Positions 1-16,777 of a stretch of 64,000 nt of DNA are shown one piece after another. Every line of letters starts with the position of its first letter. Position 1 is the stretch's first letter. The position numbers were made by a program, and so were the translations under genes. The notes below the pieces were generated by a model. That model did not search any database and was not told the DNA's origin. It saw nothing but the letters and a program-made list of their open reading frames with translations. Origin of the DNA: Iris pallida (lineage: Eukaryota > Streptophyta > Magnoliopsida > Asparagales > Iridaceae); the NCBI GenBank assembly GCA_029216955.1, contig JANAVB010002199.1:19845822-19909821 (forward strand), in the 5' to 3' direction.

Positions 1-2363
1 CCTAGGATTTGTTAATCATGTTTACAGCCCGTAGGCAGACAATAAGTAAATGTGCATCGAGCCAACAGGTGCTCGTCGGCTAAACGCCTCAAAAGAATAA
101 ATTTACATATAAGTGGGTGAAACAAAAAGGAAAACCCACTCTTGGCCCGGGTTCCGTCTAGTTGTCACCATTGGGCTGGAAACTCGGTAGATCCTCGGGA
201 GCTGCTCCGAAATCTGGCCACACAAAACCAGCTGGGTCAAACCCCAGAAAGAGCAAGTGCCACAAAGGAGGCCACAAATAAGAACAAAAGCCAGCATATC
301 AGAACATAAAGAATAAAAGAAAGTACAAGTAGTAAAGTACACAGGGCGATAAACGACTAGGGATGTGGAACCATTCCGGGAGCCAGGTTACAATCCTTAA
401 ACCAAACAAGGACCGGGATTGTATCCCTTCGCCTGAATAGCTCACTGTCTCTACCCATTTATCGTTAGAGATAAGTAAAACAATCATGATCAAGAGTTCC
501 AGATACAGGGGCTAGACAAGACTTAGACAAGGCTGGACACCATCCATTCGCAATCGGCCAAGCAAGTACTACGGCTTACTACTTTAACTAACTAGGGTTA
601 TCACAAGCCTAATTACTAACAAGATGCAAGTGAGAAATTCCAGTCCCAAGTCCTGCAGACCATCCAGTTATCCTTCCGCGGGTTGAGAGTTATAGTTGGG
701 TACATCGCCCGATAGACAAATGTACCCTTAGGTGACTTAGAGGGTGCAACACATGACAGTGTGCTGGAAATATGCTCTACTCGTCGGCAAGCTACAAGTC
801 CATTAAAGCGCCCAGATAACGAGACTGCCTGTGACTGGGAATTCTCCATGTTCTAGTTTGATCTAATCATTAGCCTAATCCAATTTAGTGCGAGTCCCTG
901 GCCGTGGTACCCAGGAAGTCACGTCCTAGACATGATGCAAGACAAGACAAGTGGATTGTACAAGCAAGCAAGCAGGAACACCCACGGTGTCAAGGCAAGT
1001 CAAGTCAAGTTATCAAGTCAAGTCAAGTCAGGAGTGCGCCGCCACGGGCCACTATCAAGTTATCAAGATAAATCATGTCAGGGTACTTGTTAGGAGTGCG
1101 CCACGACGGGCCACTATCATGTCAGGTTGGTCATGTCAGGAGTGCACCACTACGGGTCACTGTCATGTTATGCTAGTTCCTTGTCATACCAAGCCAAGTA
1201 CAATAGTCATTCCAAATATATTAAGCAAAATCAAGTTCATGCCAAAAGGCGTAAGGATATAAAATGGGCGTAAAATACCTAATAAAATACTAATATAAAT
1301 AGGACAATAGAAGAGCCAAGATCAAGAAATAACAAATTCATCATAGACAAGTAGGTTGCGCCGGGTATGCACTGCGCAGGGTGCCAAGTGCGCAGGGTGA
1401 GCTGCGCAGGGTACCAACTGCACAGGGTGCCAAGTGCGCAAGGGCAGATGGCGCACAGATGGATTGCGCAGAAGGTAGACTGCGCAGGAGTGAACTGCGC
1501 AGGAGCTGGTTGCGCAGAGATGGATTGCACAATGGTCGATTGCGCAGGGGTTACTTTGCGCATGGCTGGCTTGCGCATGGCTGGCCTGCGCCAGCGCAAT
1601 CCAGCGCAGCGCAAAGCACTGGCCAAGGATCTTGCGCAAATGGCCATGCGCTAAAGAGCACAGGTCAGGGTGCGCAAATGGCCTTGCACTAAAGAGCGCA
1701 GGCCAGGGAATAGTGCGCAATCGGCCAGGTGCTAAAAAGCAGTGGCCGAGAGCTCCACCATGGCTGAACTCTCAAGAACACCAAGTTCAAATCTTCACAA
1801 CTTAGCCAAATCAAAACCAAATTTAGTTTTTCAAAGTTCTAACTTGAGTAAAATTGAATTCTCTTCCACATGGAAGCATCAAAACAAGCTAAAATCAAAG
1901 TTTAATAGATCAAAACCAAGGAATTCCGAAAATAACTAAAACTTAGATCTAGAACAATGGAGACTCCAATTCACAAAATTCCAAGTTCTAATGTTGTTCT
2001 CCATGTCCTAATCTAGCTAATGAACAAATAAAAGGTGGTGCTTATTTGATGGCAAGGTGCACTTGCCTAATGGGTTGGGGAGTTGTGTGGAAGAAGGAAG
2101 AAGAAGAAATTAATGAAGAAATTATGGAGGAGAGAGAAGTAGGTGGGTTATAATGAGGGTGTTATGGTGGAATGGGGGTGGAGTGTAGGCTTATGGTGTT
2201 CCATGCATGTTGAACCAAACTAAACCAACTTTCACAAAATAAAACCAAGCCATGGTCCAAAAATCCATTTACGAGAAACCAAAATCCGCAAGTCGAGAAA
2301 ATTAAATCACGTGCCAAAATCAAATACGAGCATAAATACGAAATACAGGAAATGGGGGTGACA
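1..2363 (-). mobile_element. Ty3/gypsy LTR, minus strand (solo or 5' LTR, cut by window edge)
   Basis: Read on the minus strand, this segment matches the + strand LTR at 5587-7977 in block order. Shared blocks include the segment at 721-800 versus 7140-7230, the pyrimidine-rich block at 2100-2160 versus 5775-5830, and the terminal block at 1-20 versus 7955-7977. The minus-strand start is TGTCACCCCC at 2363, a usual gypsy LTR start. No polypurine tract follows the start, so it is a 5' LTR or a solo LTR; the other end lies before the window. It carries no coding sequence. The short open frames in it are not genes. Confidence 0.8.
1345..1735. repeat. TGCGCA-rich short tandem repeats inside the minus LTR
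   Basis: About 390 bp of degenerate units of roughly 12-17 bp built around TGCGCAGG. Several frames stay open through it because the unit has few stops; these are not genes. It sits about 630 bp from the LTR start, the same place where the sister LTR carries a different tandem repeat. Confidence 0.85.
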
Positions 2364-3029
2364 TAAAGGTTACGAGCTAAAGTCTCCTCATGCGCCCAAT
2401 CCCAGACGCATCCTATCAGATCACTCCCCCACCAAATCCGAGATCTTCGAGCCATGGACCTACGACACGCGTCCTTTGACTTTATTCAGCCTATGAAGGG
2501 GTGCTAATCACCCAAGATCTCAGCAACCGAAAGATCTTCTCCATTGCTACGTGTCAGCTCTGTCGCAGCCCACAAATGCAACAAGAAAAGTTCAACTCCT
2601 CAATCAGAGCGCAACGTCCATGCGCCTCCATCAGCTATCACCACATGGCATCCGCACAAACAGGCACATCCTGCATATGCGCGCACGAGCAGCCAGCCTG
2701 CAAAACTATAAATAGAGGGATCATTTCTTTCTTTCACACACACAGACAGAGATCTACATACATTGTACAACCACCGATATACAGAGAGGCAGATACAGAC
2801 ACTCAACGTCTTTTTTCTCTCCATAAGCTCCAGCACCCAAAGCAACTCAGACCTTCAGAGAACCGAAAACCGTCATCAGATCGTCAACGGAGTCAACGTA
2901 TTACTACTCGCTCCATCGGCACAAGGGACCCAGATAAAAAAAAGTGTACTCCTAGGACTACGTCTAAGTCCTACATTGTAACACTGTTCTGTTTGTATTA
3001 AAATTACATCAAAAGATTTTAATGGCAAA
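2364..3029 (+). other. Promoter-like segment of unknown origin between two gypsy parts
   Basis: This stretch belongs neither to the minus LTR nor to the gypsy pol that starts at about 3030. It has an ACGT-core G-box-like site near 2549, a TATA box at 2707, a CA/CT-rich leader and a T/A-rich end near 2980-3000. The layout resembles the promoter and leader of an LTR or of a plant pararetrovirus-like intergenic region, but I see no coding sequence to decide. The open frame at 2501-3001 has no recognisable domain and is probably fortuitous. Confidence 0.4.
2707..2714 (+). promoter_or_regulatory. TATA box in the promoter-like segment
   Basis: TATAAATA followed by AGAGGGA and a CA-rich leader from about 2735. 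The match is good, but no intact downstream gene is present, so its use is inferred. Confidence 0.45.
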
Positions 3030-5325
3030 CAGCTGTATTCATGGACCTCATGAATCGCATCTTTATGCCTTATTTGGATCAGTTCGTGATAGTGTTCCCA
3101 GATGACATCCTGGTCTACAGCAAGAGTGTAGCGGAGCATGAGCAGCATCTCAGAATGGTTCTTCAGATTCTTAGGGAGCACCAATTGTATTCCAAGTTCA
3201 GTAAATGCGAGTTCTGGCTCGATTGCATTTCATACTTGGGTCATATCATCACCAGAGGAGGGGTGGAAGTGGATTTCCAGAAGATCGTGGCCATTGAGTC
3301 GTGGCCAGTACCCAGCACAGTTGCAGAAGTTCGTAGTTTTCTTAATTTGGTCGGCTACTACCGGCGATTTGTTTTGGACTTTGCTCGAATTTCAGCACCA
3401 TTGACCCAGTTGACCCACAATGATGCGCAGTTTGCTTGGACAGCAGAGTGTCAGAGTTCTTTTGAGCAATTGAAGCCAGGCTTGATGACGGCTCTCATTC
3501 CCACGCTTCCAGATGGGACCAGAGGATTCTCAATATACTGTGATGCTTCAGGCAGAGGTTTGGGATGTGTTCTGATGCAGCATGGGAAGGTAATAGCTTA
3601 TGCGTCACGACAACTTCATGATCATGAGAATAATTACCCATCCCATGACTTGGAACTGGCAGCCGTAGTGTTTGTACTTAAGTTGTGGAGGCATTACTTG
3701 TTTGGAGATAGGATAGAGATTTTTATCGACCACAAGAGCCTGAAGTATGTTTTTACCCAGAAGGATCTCAACATGCGTCAGAGAGATGGCTGGAGCTTCT
3801 TGTGGATTATGATGTCAACCTGCAGTATCACCCGGGGAAGGCCAACATTGTTGCAGATGCATTGAGCAGGAGAGCCGAAGTTTATCTCCTGACAGAGCAT
3901 CCAAAGTTATTAGCAGATCTTCAGAAGATGGGTATAGAAGTTGTACTCCCTGCCAATGTGACATTGATGGCCAGTATACAAGTTCAGTCCAGCATAGTTG
4001 AGAGGATCAAGATGGCTCAGTCAGCAGATTCTAAGCTTTAGCGACTCAGTACAGAGTGTAAGGCAGGACGAAGATCGGAGCTATACATTTATGAAGATGG
4101 TACACTTTGACATGGTAAGCGTCTTTGTGTACCTAGTGGAGATATCAGACAGGAGATCATGGTAGAAGCTCACAGTTCTCAGTATTCCATTCATCCGGGC
4201 GGTACGAAGATATACCGTGATATCCGGCAACTCTTTTGGTGGAATGGCATGAAAAGGAAGATAGCCCGGTTTGTCTCTCGGTGTTTGATTTGCCAACAAG
4301 TCAAGGCTGAACATCAGAGGCCAGCTGGACTTCTTCAGCCCTTACCGATTCCCGAATGAAAGTGGGAGCATGTAACCATGGATTTCGTGGCTGGATTGCC
4401 TAGATCTCCAGCTGGTCGAGATGCTATTTGGGTTATAGTTGACCGACTCACGAAGGTGGCTCACTTTCTCCCATTCAGAGTTGGTTAGTCGACGGCTCAG
4501 CAAGCAGAGATGTACCTCCGGCAGATCGTCAGGTTGTATGGTGTTCCAGTCAGTATCACCTCGGACCGAGATTCAAGATTTATGTCGCACTTTTGGCGTA
4601 GCCTGCAAGAGAGCTTGGGGACTCACCTTCTGTTCAGCTCAGCTTATCATCCGCAGACAGATGGTTAGTCGGAGCGCACGATCCAGACTCTTGAAGATAT
4701 GTTGCGGTCATATACACTCGACTTCGGTGGTTCGTGGAAAGATCACCTGCACCTGGTGTAGTTCTCGTACAACAATAGTTTCTAAGCTAGTATCCAGACG
4801 GCACCGTTCGAGGCACTGTACGGTAGGAAGTGCAGATCCCCGTTAGCATAAGATGATATTGGAGAGAGGCAGATGCTCCGTCCGAAAATGATTACTCGGA
4901 CTATCGATGTGGTCAGAAGAGTCAGGGATCACCTTCGAATTGTCCAAGATCGCCAGCGCCATTGGGCCGATTCTCATCGGCGCCCTCTTGAGTTTTCGGT
5001 CTACGACTATATATTCTTTAGTATCTCGCCTACCCGTGGCGTCATTCGTTTCGACGTACGGGGAAAGCTTAGTCCTAGGTATATAGGGCCGTTCGATATT
5101 CTGGAGCGAGTAGGAGGTGTGTCCTATCTTCTCGCTCTTCCGCCATCGCTGAGTGAGGTGCATGACGTGTTCCATGTATCCCAACTACGACGGTATATCC
5201 CGGATCCGAGCCACATCCTGGATCATTCGGAATTGGTTGTTGGTACCAACCTTTCGTATGAGGAGAGGCCCGTGTCTATTTGGACCGAAGAGAGAAGACA
5301 CTCAAGAACAAGACTATCAAGTTAG
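3030..5325 (+). pseudogene. Gypsy pol remnant: RT - RNase H - integrase
   Basis: The reading starts inside the RT palm ([18 protein letters not shown]). The catalytic box reads [10 protein letters not shown], where most gypsy elements have Ile or Val before DD. It continues through the GYYRRF connection motif and an RNase H-like domain (YCDASG). A frameshift near 3800 moves the frame to 3802-4041 ([16 protein letters not shown]). The integrase HHCC zinc finger follows at 4159-4359, ending in a stop where Trp is expected. The integrase core (about 4360-4840) is readable only in pieces with stops and frameshifts. The C-terminal part at 4873-5325 has GPFDILERVGGVSYLLALP. It is clearly inactive. 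Confidence 0.85.
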
Positions 5326-5586
5326 TCCGTATTGCTTGGGGATATTCTGGAACAAGACACTCAACATGAGAGCGTGAGGATGATATCCGATCGCGATATC
5401 CCGACCAATTTGACTCATGAGGTATAATGTCTTCCTTATGCCTCGTGGCTTCGATTCTTTTCTTGCATGATTGATTGCTTGATGGATTGCCTAGTATAAC
5501 TTGCATGTGATTAATATAGCTTGTCCATGTCTCTCTAGCCACTTAATTAAATTCTGAGGACGGAATTCTTTTAAGGTGGGTAGAGT

Positions 5587-8225
5587 TGTAATGCCTGTGG
5601 TTCGTATTGCGTATTTTGGTATACGTATACGTAATTTGACCCGTATTGCATGTCTCCCTGCTTGATTTATTCTAGCATTTCATTGATTGGTTTATTCTTG
5701 GGTTGGTTCGGCTTGGCTTGGTTTGCTTTGGTTCATTATGAACCAAAGGTGAACCCTCCTACCTACCACCACCCTCCTTATTTATAACCCCTTCCCTTTC
5801 TCTCTCATTATTACTTCCTTCCTTCTTCATTTACTCTCCACCACCAACCAAGAGAACCCTAGCCTAGGCAATTGCAACTTGCTTCATGAAGGAACCCACC
5901 ATTTTTATTGTTCTAAACTCTTCTATGCAACTTTCTAATCCACCTTAGTTCTTGTCATTTTGTATTTTCTTGTATATTTTCTTGTAGATCTAGGTTTTAG
6001 CCATTTTCGGATTTTCATGGTTTTGATCTATCAAACCTTCTTGTTTTCAAGTTTTGATGGTTCCATGTTGTAGGAAATTTAATTCTACCCAATTTAGACC
6101 ATTGGAAGTCCTAATTTTGACTTATTTTGAGTGATTTATGGTCTTTTGGTTCATGGGTTTTCATGGCCAATGGAGGCTGGTTGGAGAAGATGAGCAGTGC
6201 AAGCTGTTTCCTGGCGCATGCTGTTTGCTGGCAAAAAGCTATTGCCATACTGTTTGCTGGCGCATGCTGTTTGTTGGCTCATGCTGTTTTCTGGCGCATG
6301 CTGTTTGCTGGCAAAAAGCTGTTGCCATGCTGTTTGCTGGCGCATGCTGTTTGCTGGCGTATGCTGTTTGCTGGCAGAAAGCTGTTGCCATGTTGTTTGC
6401 TGGCGCATGCTGTTTGTTGGCGCATGCTATCCTGGCGCATGCTGTTTCTTGACGCATGCTGTTTGCTGGCAGAAAGTTGTTGCCATGCTGTTTCCTGGCG
6501 CATGCTGTTTGCTGGCAGAAAGCTGTTGTCATGCTGTTTGCTGGCGCATACTGTCCTGGCGCATGCTGTTTCCTAGCGCATGCTGTTTGCTGGCAGAAAG
6601 CTGTTGCCTGCTGTTTGCTGGCGCATGTTGTTTGCTGGCACATGCTGTTGCTGGCTATTTGCTGGCGCATGCTGTTTTACTGGCGCATACTGTTTGCTGG
6701 TGCATGCTGTCCCTGACATCCCTTTTTATCTCTTGTACGATTTGTTTTGCCATGACAATTCTTGTTACCATATCCGTGTTGTTTCTCTTGATCCTTAGTG
6801 TAATGTGGGATAATTGTGGCATGAACACGACATGATACATGAACCTGATACGATACATGGGCACGACATGATAATACATGATAGTGACCCGTCGTGGTGC
6901 ACTCCAGACAAGTAACATGACATGACATATAACTGAATGTTATTGCGACGACTACCTGACATGACAAGTACGAATAACCTGGACACCATGGGCGATTGTG
7001 CTTGTACAAATGAACAAGCCTTGTCTTGCGTCATGCTTAAGATGGGACCCCTGAGTACCACGGTCAGGGGTACCTACTAAAATGGACTAAGGCTAATAAC
7101 TAGAATAACACAGTAGTCATGAAGAGATTTTCCAGCTATAGGCAATCCCGTTACCTGGGTGCGCTTGGGATCTATAGCCTGCCGTCGAGTAGGACACATT
7201 TCCAGCACACTGTCATGTGTTACACCCTCTAAGTCACTTAAGGGTACATGCGTTTCCTGGATGATGTACCCACTTGAATTCAACCCCTAATATTCGACCT
7301 GGGTAACCTGGATGGTCTGCAGGGCTTGTGGCTGTGGAATAATCTCACTGCATCATGTTAGTAACTAGGCCTGTGATAACCCTAGTTAGTTAAAGTATCA
7401 AGCCGTACTTATTGCTTGGCCGTGATTGTTGAATGGAGAATGATCAGTCTAAGTTTTGTCTTGATCCTGTACCAGATTGTTACATGACCTGATTTTCTTA
7501 TATTATCTTGCCGATAAATGGTGGAAACCAATTTCCATTCAGATGAAGGGTTACAACCCCGGTCCTTGTTTGGTTTAAGGGTTGTAACCTGGTTATCTGA
7601 ATAGTTCCATGGTTATCTCGTCGTTTATCATCCTAATATTTTCATATTTCCAGTTCTTACTTATTTATACTCTTGTGCTAATTGCTGGTTTTAGTTCCTA
7701 AGTGAAGCTTCCTTTGTGGCACTTGCTCTTTCTGGGATCTGACCCAGCTGGTTTTGTATGGCCAGATTTCAGAGCAGCTCCAGATGATCTACCGACTTTC
7801 CAGCCCGATGGTGACCACCAGGCGTAACCAGGGCAACGAGTGGATTATTTTTGGCTCTCCCACTTTATTGTAAAAATATTCTTTTGAGGCGTTTAGCCGA
7901 CGAGCACCTGTTTAGCTCGATTGTACCTTTACTTACTGTCTGCCTACGGGCTGTAACATGATTGACAGATCCTAGGGTTGATCATGTATGACTAAACTCT
8001 TGCTAGTCTTCACATTTTGTAACGACTAGCTTCATGATCAGCTGAATATGTAATATTTGGGACGCCTTACTATTGTATATTTGGTGATCTTACATCTTGT
8101 GACATTTGCTTACTTGTTTGTGATTGAGACACTAGGCTTATTCATGACCATAAGAGACTGTTGGCTTGTAGTTAAACCCTCATGTATGTAGACAGCCGTG
8201 ACCGTATAGCGAGGTGGGTTGCACT
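5587..8225 (+). mobile_element. 3' LTR of the gypsy element
   Basis: It starts with TGTAATGCC right after the purine-rich tract and carries the same block order as the minus LTR at 1-2363. The T-rich stretch from 5780 to 6120 probably corresponds to the transcript start region. Length is at least 2.39 kb; the end beyond 7977 is not fixed. Confidence 0.75.
6205..6715. repeat. TGCTGTTTGCTGGCGCA tandem repeats in the 3' LTR
   Basis: About 510 bp of degenerate units of about 20-22 bp (TGCTGTTTGCTGGCGCA). Every few units are interrupted by a variant with GCAGAAAGCTGTTGCCA. Long frames of Cys/Leu/Ala/His repeats run through it on both strands; they come from the repeat and are not proteins. Confidence 0.9.
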
Positions 8226-8804
8226 TCAATATACGTAGCTGGCTATGTCCGCCCCCGCTCTCCAATTAACTTGGCATCGTTCGATTTGAATGAATTCGAG
8301 GCAAAGAATTAGTTTGCGGGACAGAGTAGAAAAGAATGGGCCGAATCACCCACCGTTTACTTTGCTCGTGCCGATCGTCGAAGCGCTTCGCAACGGCAAC
8401 CTTCAGTTACGCGAGCTCCTGCAATAGCACCAACACTTTGTTAGAATTCCTTCTTTTCCCCTTGCTTCGAAATTTGTAATTACATCCATGAAAACGACGC
8501 GAAAGCACTTCATCAAGCCCAGCGACAAAAGCTCCAAGAAAACCATACAGCGGTCCGGTCCCGTCGAAGGGACTCTTATAGAGAGCTCACTCGCCGAGAC
8601 GCAGCCCGCTGCATCTAGGACTTATTCCAACAGAAGTCGTTCCATTAGTTGGATCGATTCTCGTAACTTCCGTCCAAATCGATTTGAATCGATGCCGCAA
8701 GGCGTTATCGTTTACAAAGCTTAGCAATCGAGTCAGATGGCCATCTAAGTTTTCGGCCGATCTGACTCGGCGCAAGCATATTATAAAGTTTCGTCGCCTA
8801 TCGA
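8226..8804. other. Unassigned stretch between gypsy LTR and copia fragment
   Basis: I see no recognisable domain here. A 78-residue frame at 8488-8724 is rich in Ser, Arg and Lys and has no motif I know. The stretch may be decayed gag of the following copia fragment, because gag-like reading resumes near 8810 in another frame. Confidence 0.35.
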
Positions 8805-10561
8805 AAGCGGGGCGCTACAGAAACTTTCTGCTGATTGGAGCAACTTCTATGCTAGAATGCATAGGAAGAAGCTGGACATTAGCTTGGAAGATCTTCTACA
8901 AGAGATCCACATTGAGGACGAAATACGATCTCAATTGAAGATGGACTCTCTGTCCAAACAACTGGCTAAGGCCAACTTGGTGCAGACAAGAGAGTTCAAA
9001 GGGAAGCAGGTGGCTTCTCATCACAAGAAGAAGGACTCCACTAATCTGAAAGTGAAGGGTCCTTCGTTCAAGCAACAGAAGTCCAAGTCTCACGTGACTT
9101 GCTTCAACTGTGGCTAGAAGGGCCACTATAAGAGTGAATGCAAATCCAAGCCCAAACAAGCTGAGCAAGGTGAGCCTTGCAAGGTTTCCATGGTTTCTAA
9201 CATTGTTGTTATGATTGCTCATATCACAGCTATGGGGGCTGACTCTGACTAGTGGATAGACACTGGTACGACCTGCCATGTCTGCTCTGGCAAGGAATGG
9301 TTCGTCACATACCAGCCAACTTCTGAGAAAATTATCATGGCGAACCAAGCCCAAGATGAAGTTATGGGGATCGAAACTGTGGAGCTGAAACTCACATCCG
9401 GGAACACTCTGACGCTTCAAGGTGTAAAGCACGTTCCGGTGATTGCAAAGAACTTGATCTCTGGAAGACTGCTTAGCAAAGCAGGCTTGAGGATGGACAT
9501 CAATGCTGGCCAGATGGTGATGTACAAGAAGGGAACATATATACTTCGGAAAAGTTTTTCAAACTGAAGGGATGTTCAAAATTCAGCTTGTAAACCAGTC
9601 AAATGTAATCAATGCAATCGCTCTTTCTGATTATTCTTTTAAGTTGTGGCATAATAGGCTAGGACATGTTCACTGTAAAAGAATTAACAAAATGTCCAGT
9701 CTAGGACTTATCTCCAAATGTGGGGGTAAGGTAGAGAAGTGTGAAGTATGTGCTCAGACAAAGATCACAAGGAAACCCTTTCATCGGGTCAATCGAAGCA
9801 CAGATCTTCTGGAGTTGGTGCACCCCGATATCTGTGACTTCAAGCAATTTTCTACAAAAGCCGGGATGAAGTATCTCATAACCTTTATCGATGACTTCTC
9901 AAAGTACGCGTTCGTTTACTTGCTCAAGTCTAAAGATGAAGCGTTCGGAAAGTTCAAGGAGTTCAGGGCCGAGGCTGAACTGCAAACTGGACAACAACTC
10001 AAGAGGCTAAGAAGTGATCGATGCGGAGAGTATCGGTCTCATGAATTCACATTGTTCTGCAAAGAACATGGAATCATAAACGAGACTGCTGTTCCGTATT
10101 CTCCTCAATCTAACGGAGTAGCGGAGAGGAAGAACAGAACGTTGACAGAAATGATGAACTCAATGCTGCTAACTGCGGGTCTTCCTAAATGCTACTAGGG
10201 AGAAGCTGCATTGACGGCCACTTTTATTCTAAATAGAGTGCCGTATGCAACTTCGGACGTAACTCCTCATGAACTCTGGTTCAAAGTCAGACCTAACTTG
10301 AATATTATTCGAGTGTGGGGGTGTCTGGCCTATGTGAAGCTCCCAGATCTGAAGATTCAGAAGCTGGGGACGAGGACTACGAAGACGATCTTCTTGGGAT
10401 ATGTCGCGAAGAGTGATGCTCGGAGATTTCTTGATATTGAGTCAAATCATATCATCGAATCTCGCGATGCTGAATATTTTGAAGACAAGTTTGTAAGGCA
10501 CAAGAACATTGTTCTAACGGACATTCCGATCGAACATTGTTCTTATACCTCTCCTCGGTAA
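8805..10561 (+). pseudogene. Ty1/copia gag-protease-integrase remnant
   Basis: From about 8810 the reading resembles the end of copia gag (DWSNFYARMHRKKLDISLED). A CCHC knuckle follows (CFNCG-stop-KGHYKSEC) with a stop at 9116 where Gln or Lys is expected. The protease has WIDTG, also preceded by a stop (9250). A frameshift near 9567 leads to the integrase, which has an HHCC region (WHNRLGH, CEVCAQTK), a core with FIDDFSKYAFVY, an RSDRCGEY box and PYSPQSNGVAERKNRTL. A further stop lies at 10196. The frame runs to 10561 and ends there; RT, RNase H and both LTRs are missing. At about 10590 the sequence becomes the promoter shared with NPC-B. Confidence 0.85.
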
Positions 10562-10589
10562 CCAAGCCACTCGAGTTCGGCAGATCTTT

Positions 10590-11001
10590 TTATTTTATAA
10601 ATGTTAAGAATGGCCAAAACATAAAATGTAAATATTAAGATATATTTGTCAAATAATACAAATAACAAATATTATTACGTAAAAAAAAATTCAAATATTT
10701 GAATACAGTATTATATTATTATATGTTCCAATCAAACATCATAATCTAATAGTAATTCTATTATAATACAAGCTAATTACATCCACAACAAACACATTGC
10801 ATATATATATCCGACCGACCGCACACGTTACTCCCCCACCCCTCTAGCTTTCGTCCCAATTCGGTCCTCTTTTCAAAGGGTCTATCCACACGAATATCCT
10901 TTCGCTTCTATAAATACGAATACAAATGCAAACAACTCGACCCCCAGCAAGAAGCAACATCATCCACAACAAACACATTGCATATATATCCAACCGACAA
11001 C
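10590..11001 (+). promoter_or_regulatory. NPC-A promoter and 5' leader
   Basis: The AT-rich block at 10590-10770 is nearly identical to 21578-21760 upstream of NPC-B. The block at 10815-11000 matches 21945-22113. A TATA box (TATAAATA) is at 10909-10916, 86 bp before the ATG. A segment of the leader (about 10782-10815) repeats the sequence at 10962-10998. NPC-B has only the second copy, so A gained a short internal duplication. Confidence 0.75.
10909..10916 (+). promoter_or_regulatory. TATA box of NPC-A
   Basis: TATAAATA in the context CTTC-TATAAATAC, identical in position and context to the TATA box of NPC-B at 22036. Confidence 0.7.
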
Positions 11002-15203
<4,202 letters not shown>

Positions 15204-15729
15204 TTGCTTCCCGTGTGGTCGTTCTAGCTAAGCTGACGGAGTTATTTGTTTGATTTCTAGTACGTACTTTGTTTGTTGTTTGAATGATTTTTATTACTGG
15301 CATGCATGCAAATGCATATTCAATTGTCGGATTGTTTTATCTTTATTTCCACTTATTTTCCAAAATAAGCTGAGATGTTCAACACTGGTTACGGATTTTT
15401 TTTTCATCTTTCAGTTATATCATATATGTGAATGTGAATTTCATTTATTCTGCGTGGAACCTCACTCACTTATAACTAAATTTGGTCTCAACAACTGGGT
15501 TCGTTTTTTGCACTTATAAGTAATTTTCACTTATAGGTGGCTCCAAATTCATAAGTATTTATTTATTTATTTATTGGATTGTTTAAGTACTTATTGCATC
15601 CGAAAAGTCTACTTTGTCCATGTATAATTTTTTTTATTTATTTGTCCATATTCTAGAGAAACTGGTTTTTTTTATATGTATAAACTTAATTACCCATTCC
15701 TCTCCCTCTTTTCCTTCCTAACAACAAAG

Positions 15730-15928
15730 AATTTTCGTTCTTTTCTGTCCAAAACATCTAAAAAATACGTCCCAAGATAGCCACGTTTTTTAGCATCTAT
15801 TGCGACTTTGTGGGACCATACCTCATAGCTCCGATGTCTGTATATTAATTTATAATTTTCTTTCTTTAAGAATTTTCTTTCTTTTCTTTCCAAAACATCC
15901 AAAAAAATGTGTTCCAAAATAGCCACCT
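15730..15928. repeat. Direct repeat pair of about 55 bp
   Basis: The blocks starting AATTTTCGTTCTTTTC (15730) and AATTTTCTTTCTTTTC (15872) both continue into CCAAAACATC and end in ATAGCCAC. About 85 bp separate them. The origin is unknown. Confidence 0.7.
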
Positions 15929-16385
15929 GTTGTAATGTCCCGAGATAACCTTTCTTAATCTATAATTTAATTAGCAAATTTCGAGCTAATTAACTCTGTA
16001 TATTAATTTTAGCATCAGCTGTTCGAATCACGGACGCATCTCAATGATTTGAAGATTTCGGAGATACAACCTAACTTAGAATTATGGAACACATTATATG
16101 TGTATTTGTCTTGAACTAAACATTTTGATATTTGTAGTACAATATTTTATATTGTATATTTTTGGTTTGTCATCTATTATCCCTGTGTTATATGATAGGG
16201 CAAAATGGTAAATATCACTTATAAGTGCCAAAAAAAAAAAAAAATCACTTATAAGTGAAAAAAATTATTTACAAGTAAAAAAAGAGAGAAGATTTTATAA
16301 GTCCATTTGTAAGTAAAATAGAGTAAGTGGCACCTATAGTTGATTATTGAAAAAAGAACACCCCATTAAAAATTTTTATTTATTT

Positions 16386-16720
16386 TAAGTGTCCTTTTCT
16401 CCGGCTTGACAAATGTCAAGGGAGGATTCCCTCGTTCCTATCACTAGGCCACAACCCACGAACAACACCCCCTTTAAGTTGTAGGCCGTTTTCCTATTCC
16501 TTTTAATGTTTACATTTTAAATTAAATATATTTATAAAACTATATATTTAATTTCTATCTTTCTAACTAAAACACAAACAATATTTGTAACCCTTTATAA
16601 TTTTTTGTGACCACATAATCATGTTTGCAACCAGTTAAAACCATTTATAGTAATCATTATAACTAACCAACTATTCAAAATTGTGTCAATTATAAATAAT
16701 TGAATTTATCTCTCTTGTGG

Positions 16721-16777
<57 letters not shown>

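Larger units (their letters stand above)
3030..8225 (+). mobile_element. 5'-truncated Ty3/gypsy retrotransposon (Tekay/Del-like)
   Basis: It consists of a decayed pol (3030-5325), an untranslated stretch, a polypurine-like tract ending in GGTGGGTAGAGT at 5575-5586, and a 3' LTR from TGTAATGCC at 5587. Everything 5' of the reverse transcriptase palm is missing: 5' LTR, gag, protease and the first part of RT. The 3' LTR end is uncertain. The paired minus LTR supports it to 7977, and the most plausible CA end is near 8225. The lineage is inferred from the C-terminal integrase motifs and the polypurine context. Confidence 0.75.

Noticed and set aside
2501..3001. 166-codon frame before the gypsy pol as a gag or viral protein
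   Set aside because: No zinc knuckle or other motif is visible, and it overlaps a TATA box and leader-like sequence. I cannot support a viral assignment.
6127..6835. Long frames with Cys/Leu/Ala/His repeats on both strands
   Set aside because: They are translations of the tandem repeat inside the gypsy LTR; several frames stay open at once and no domain is present.
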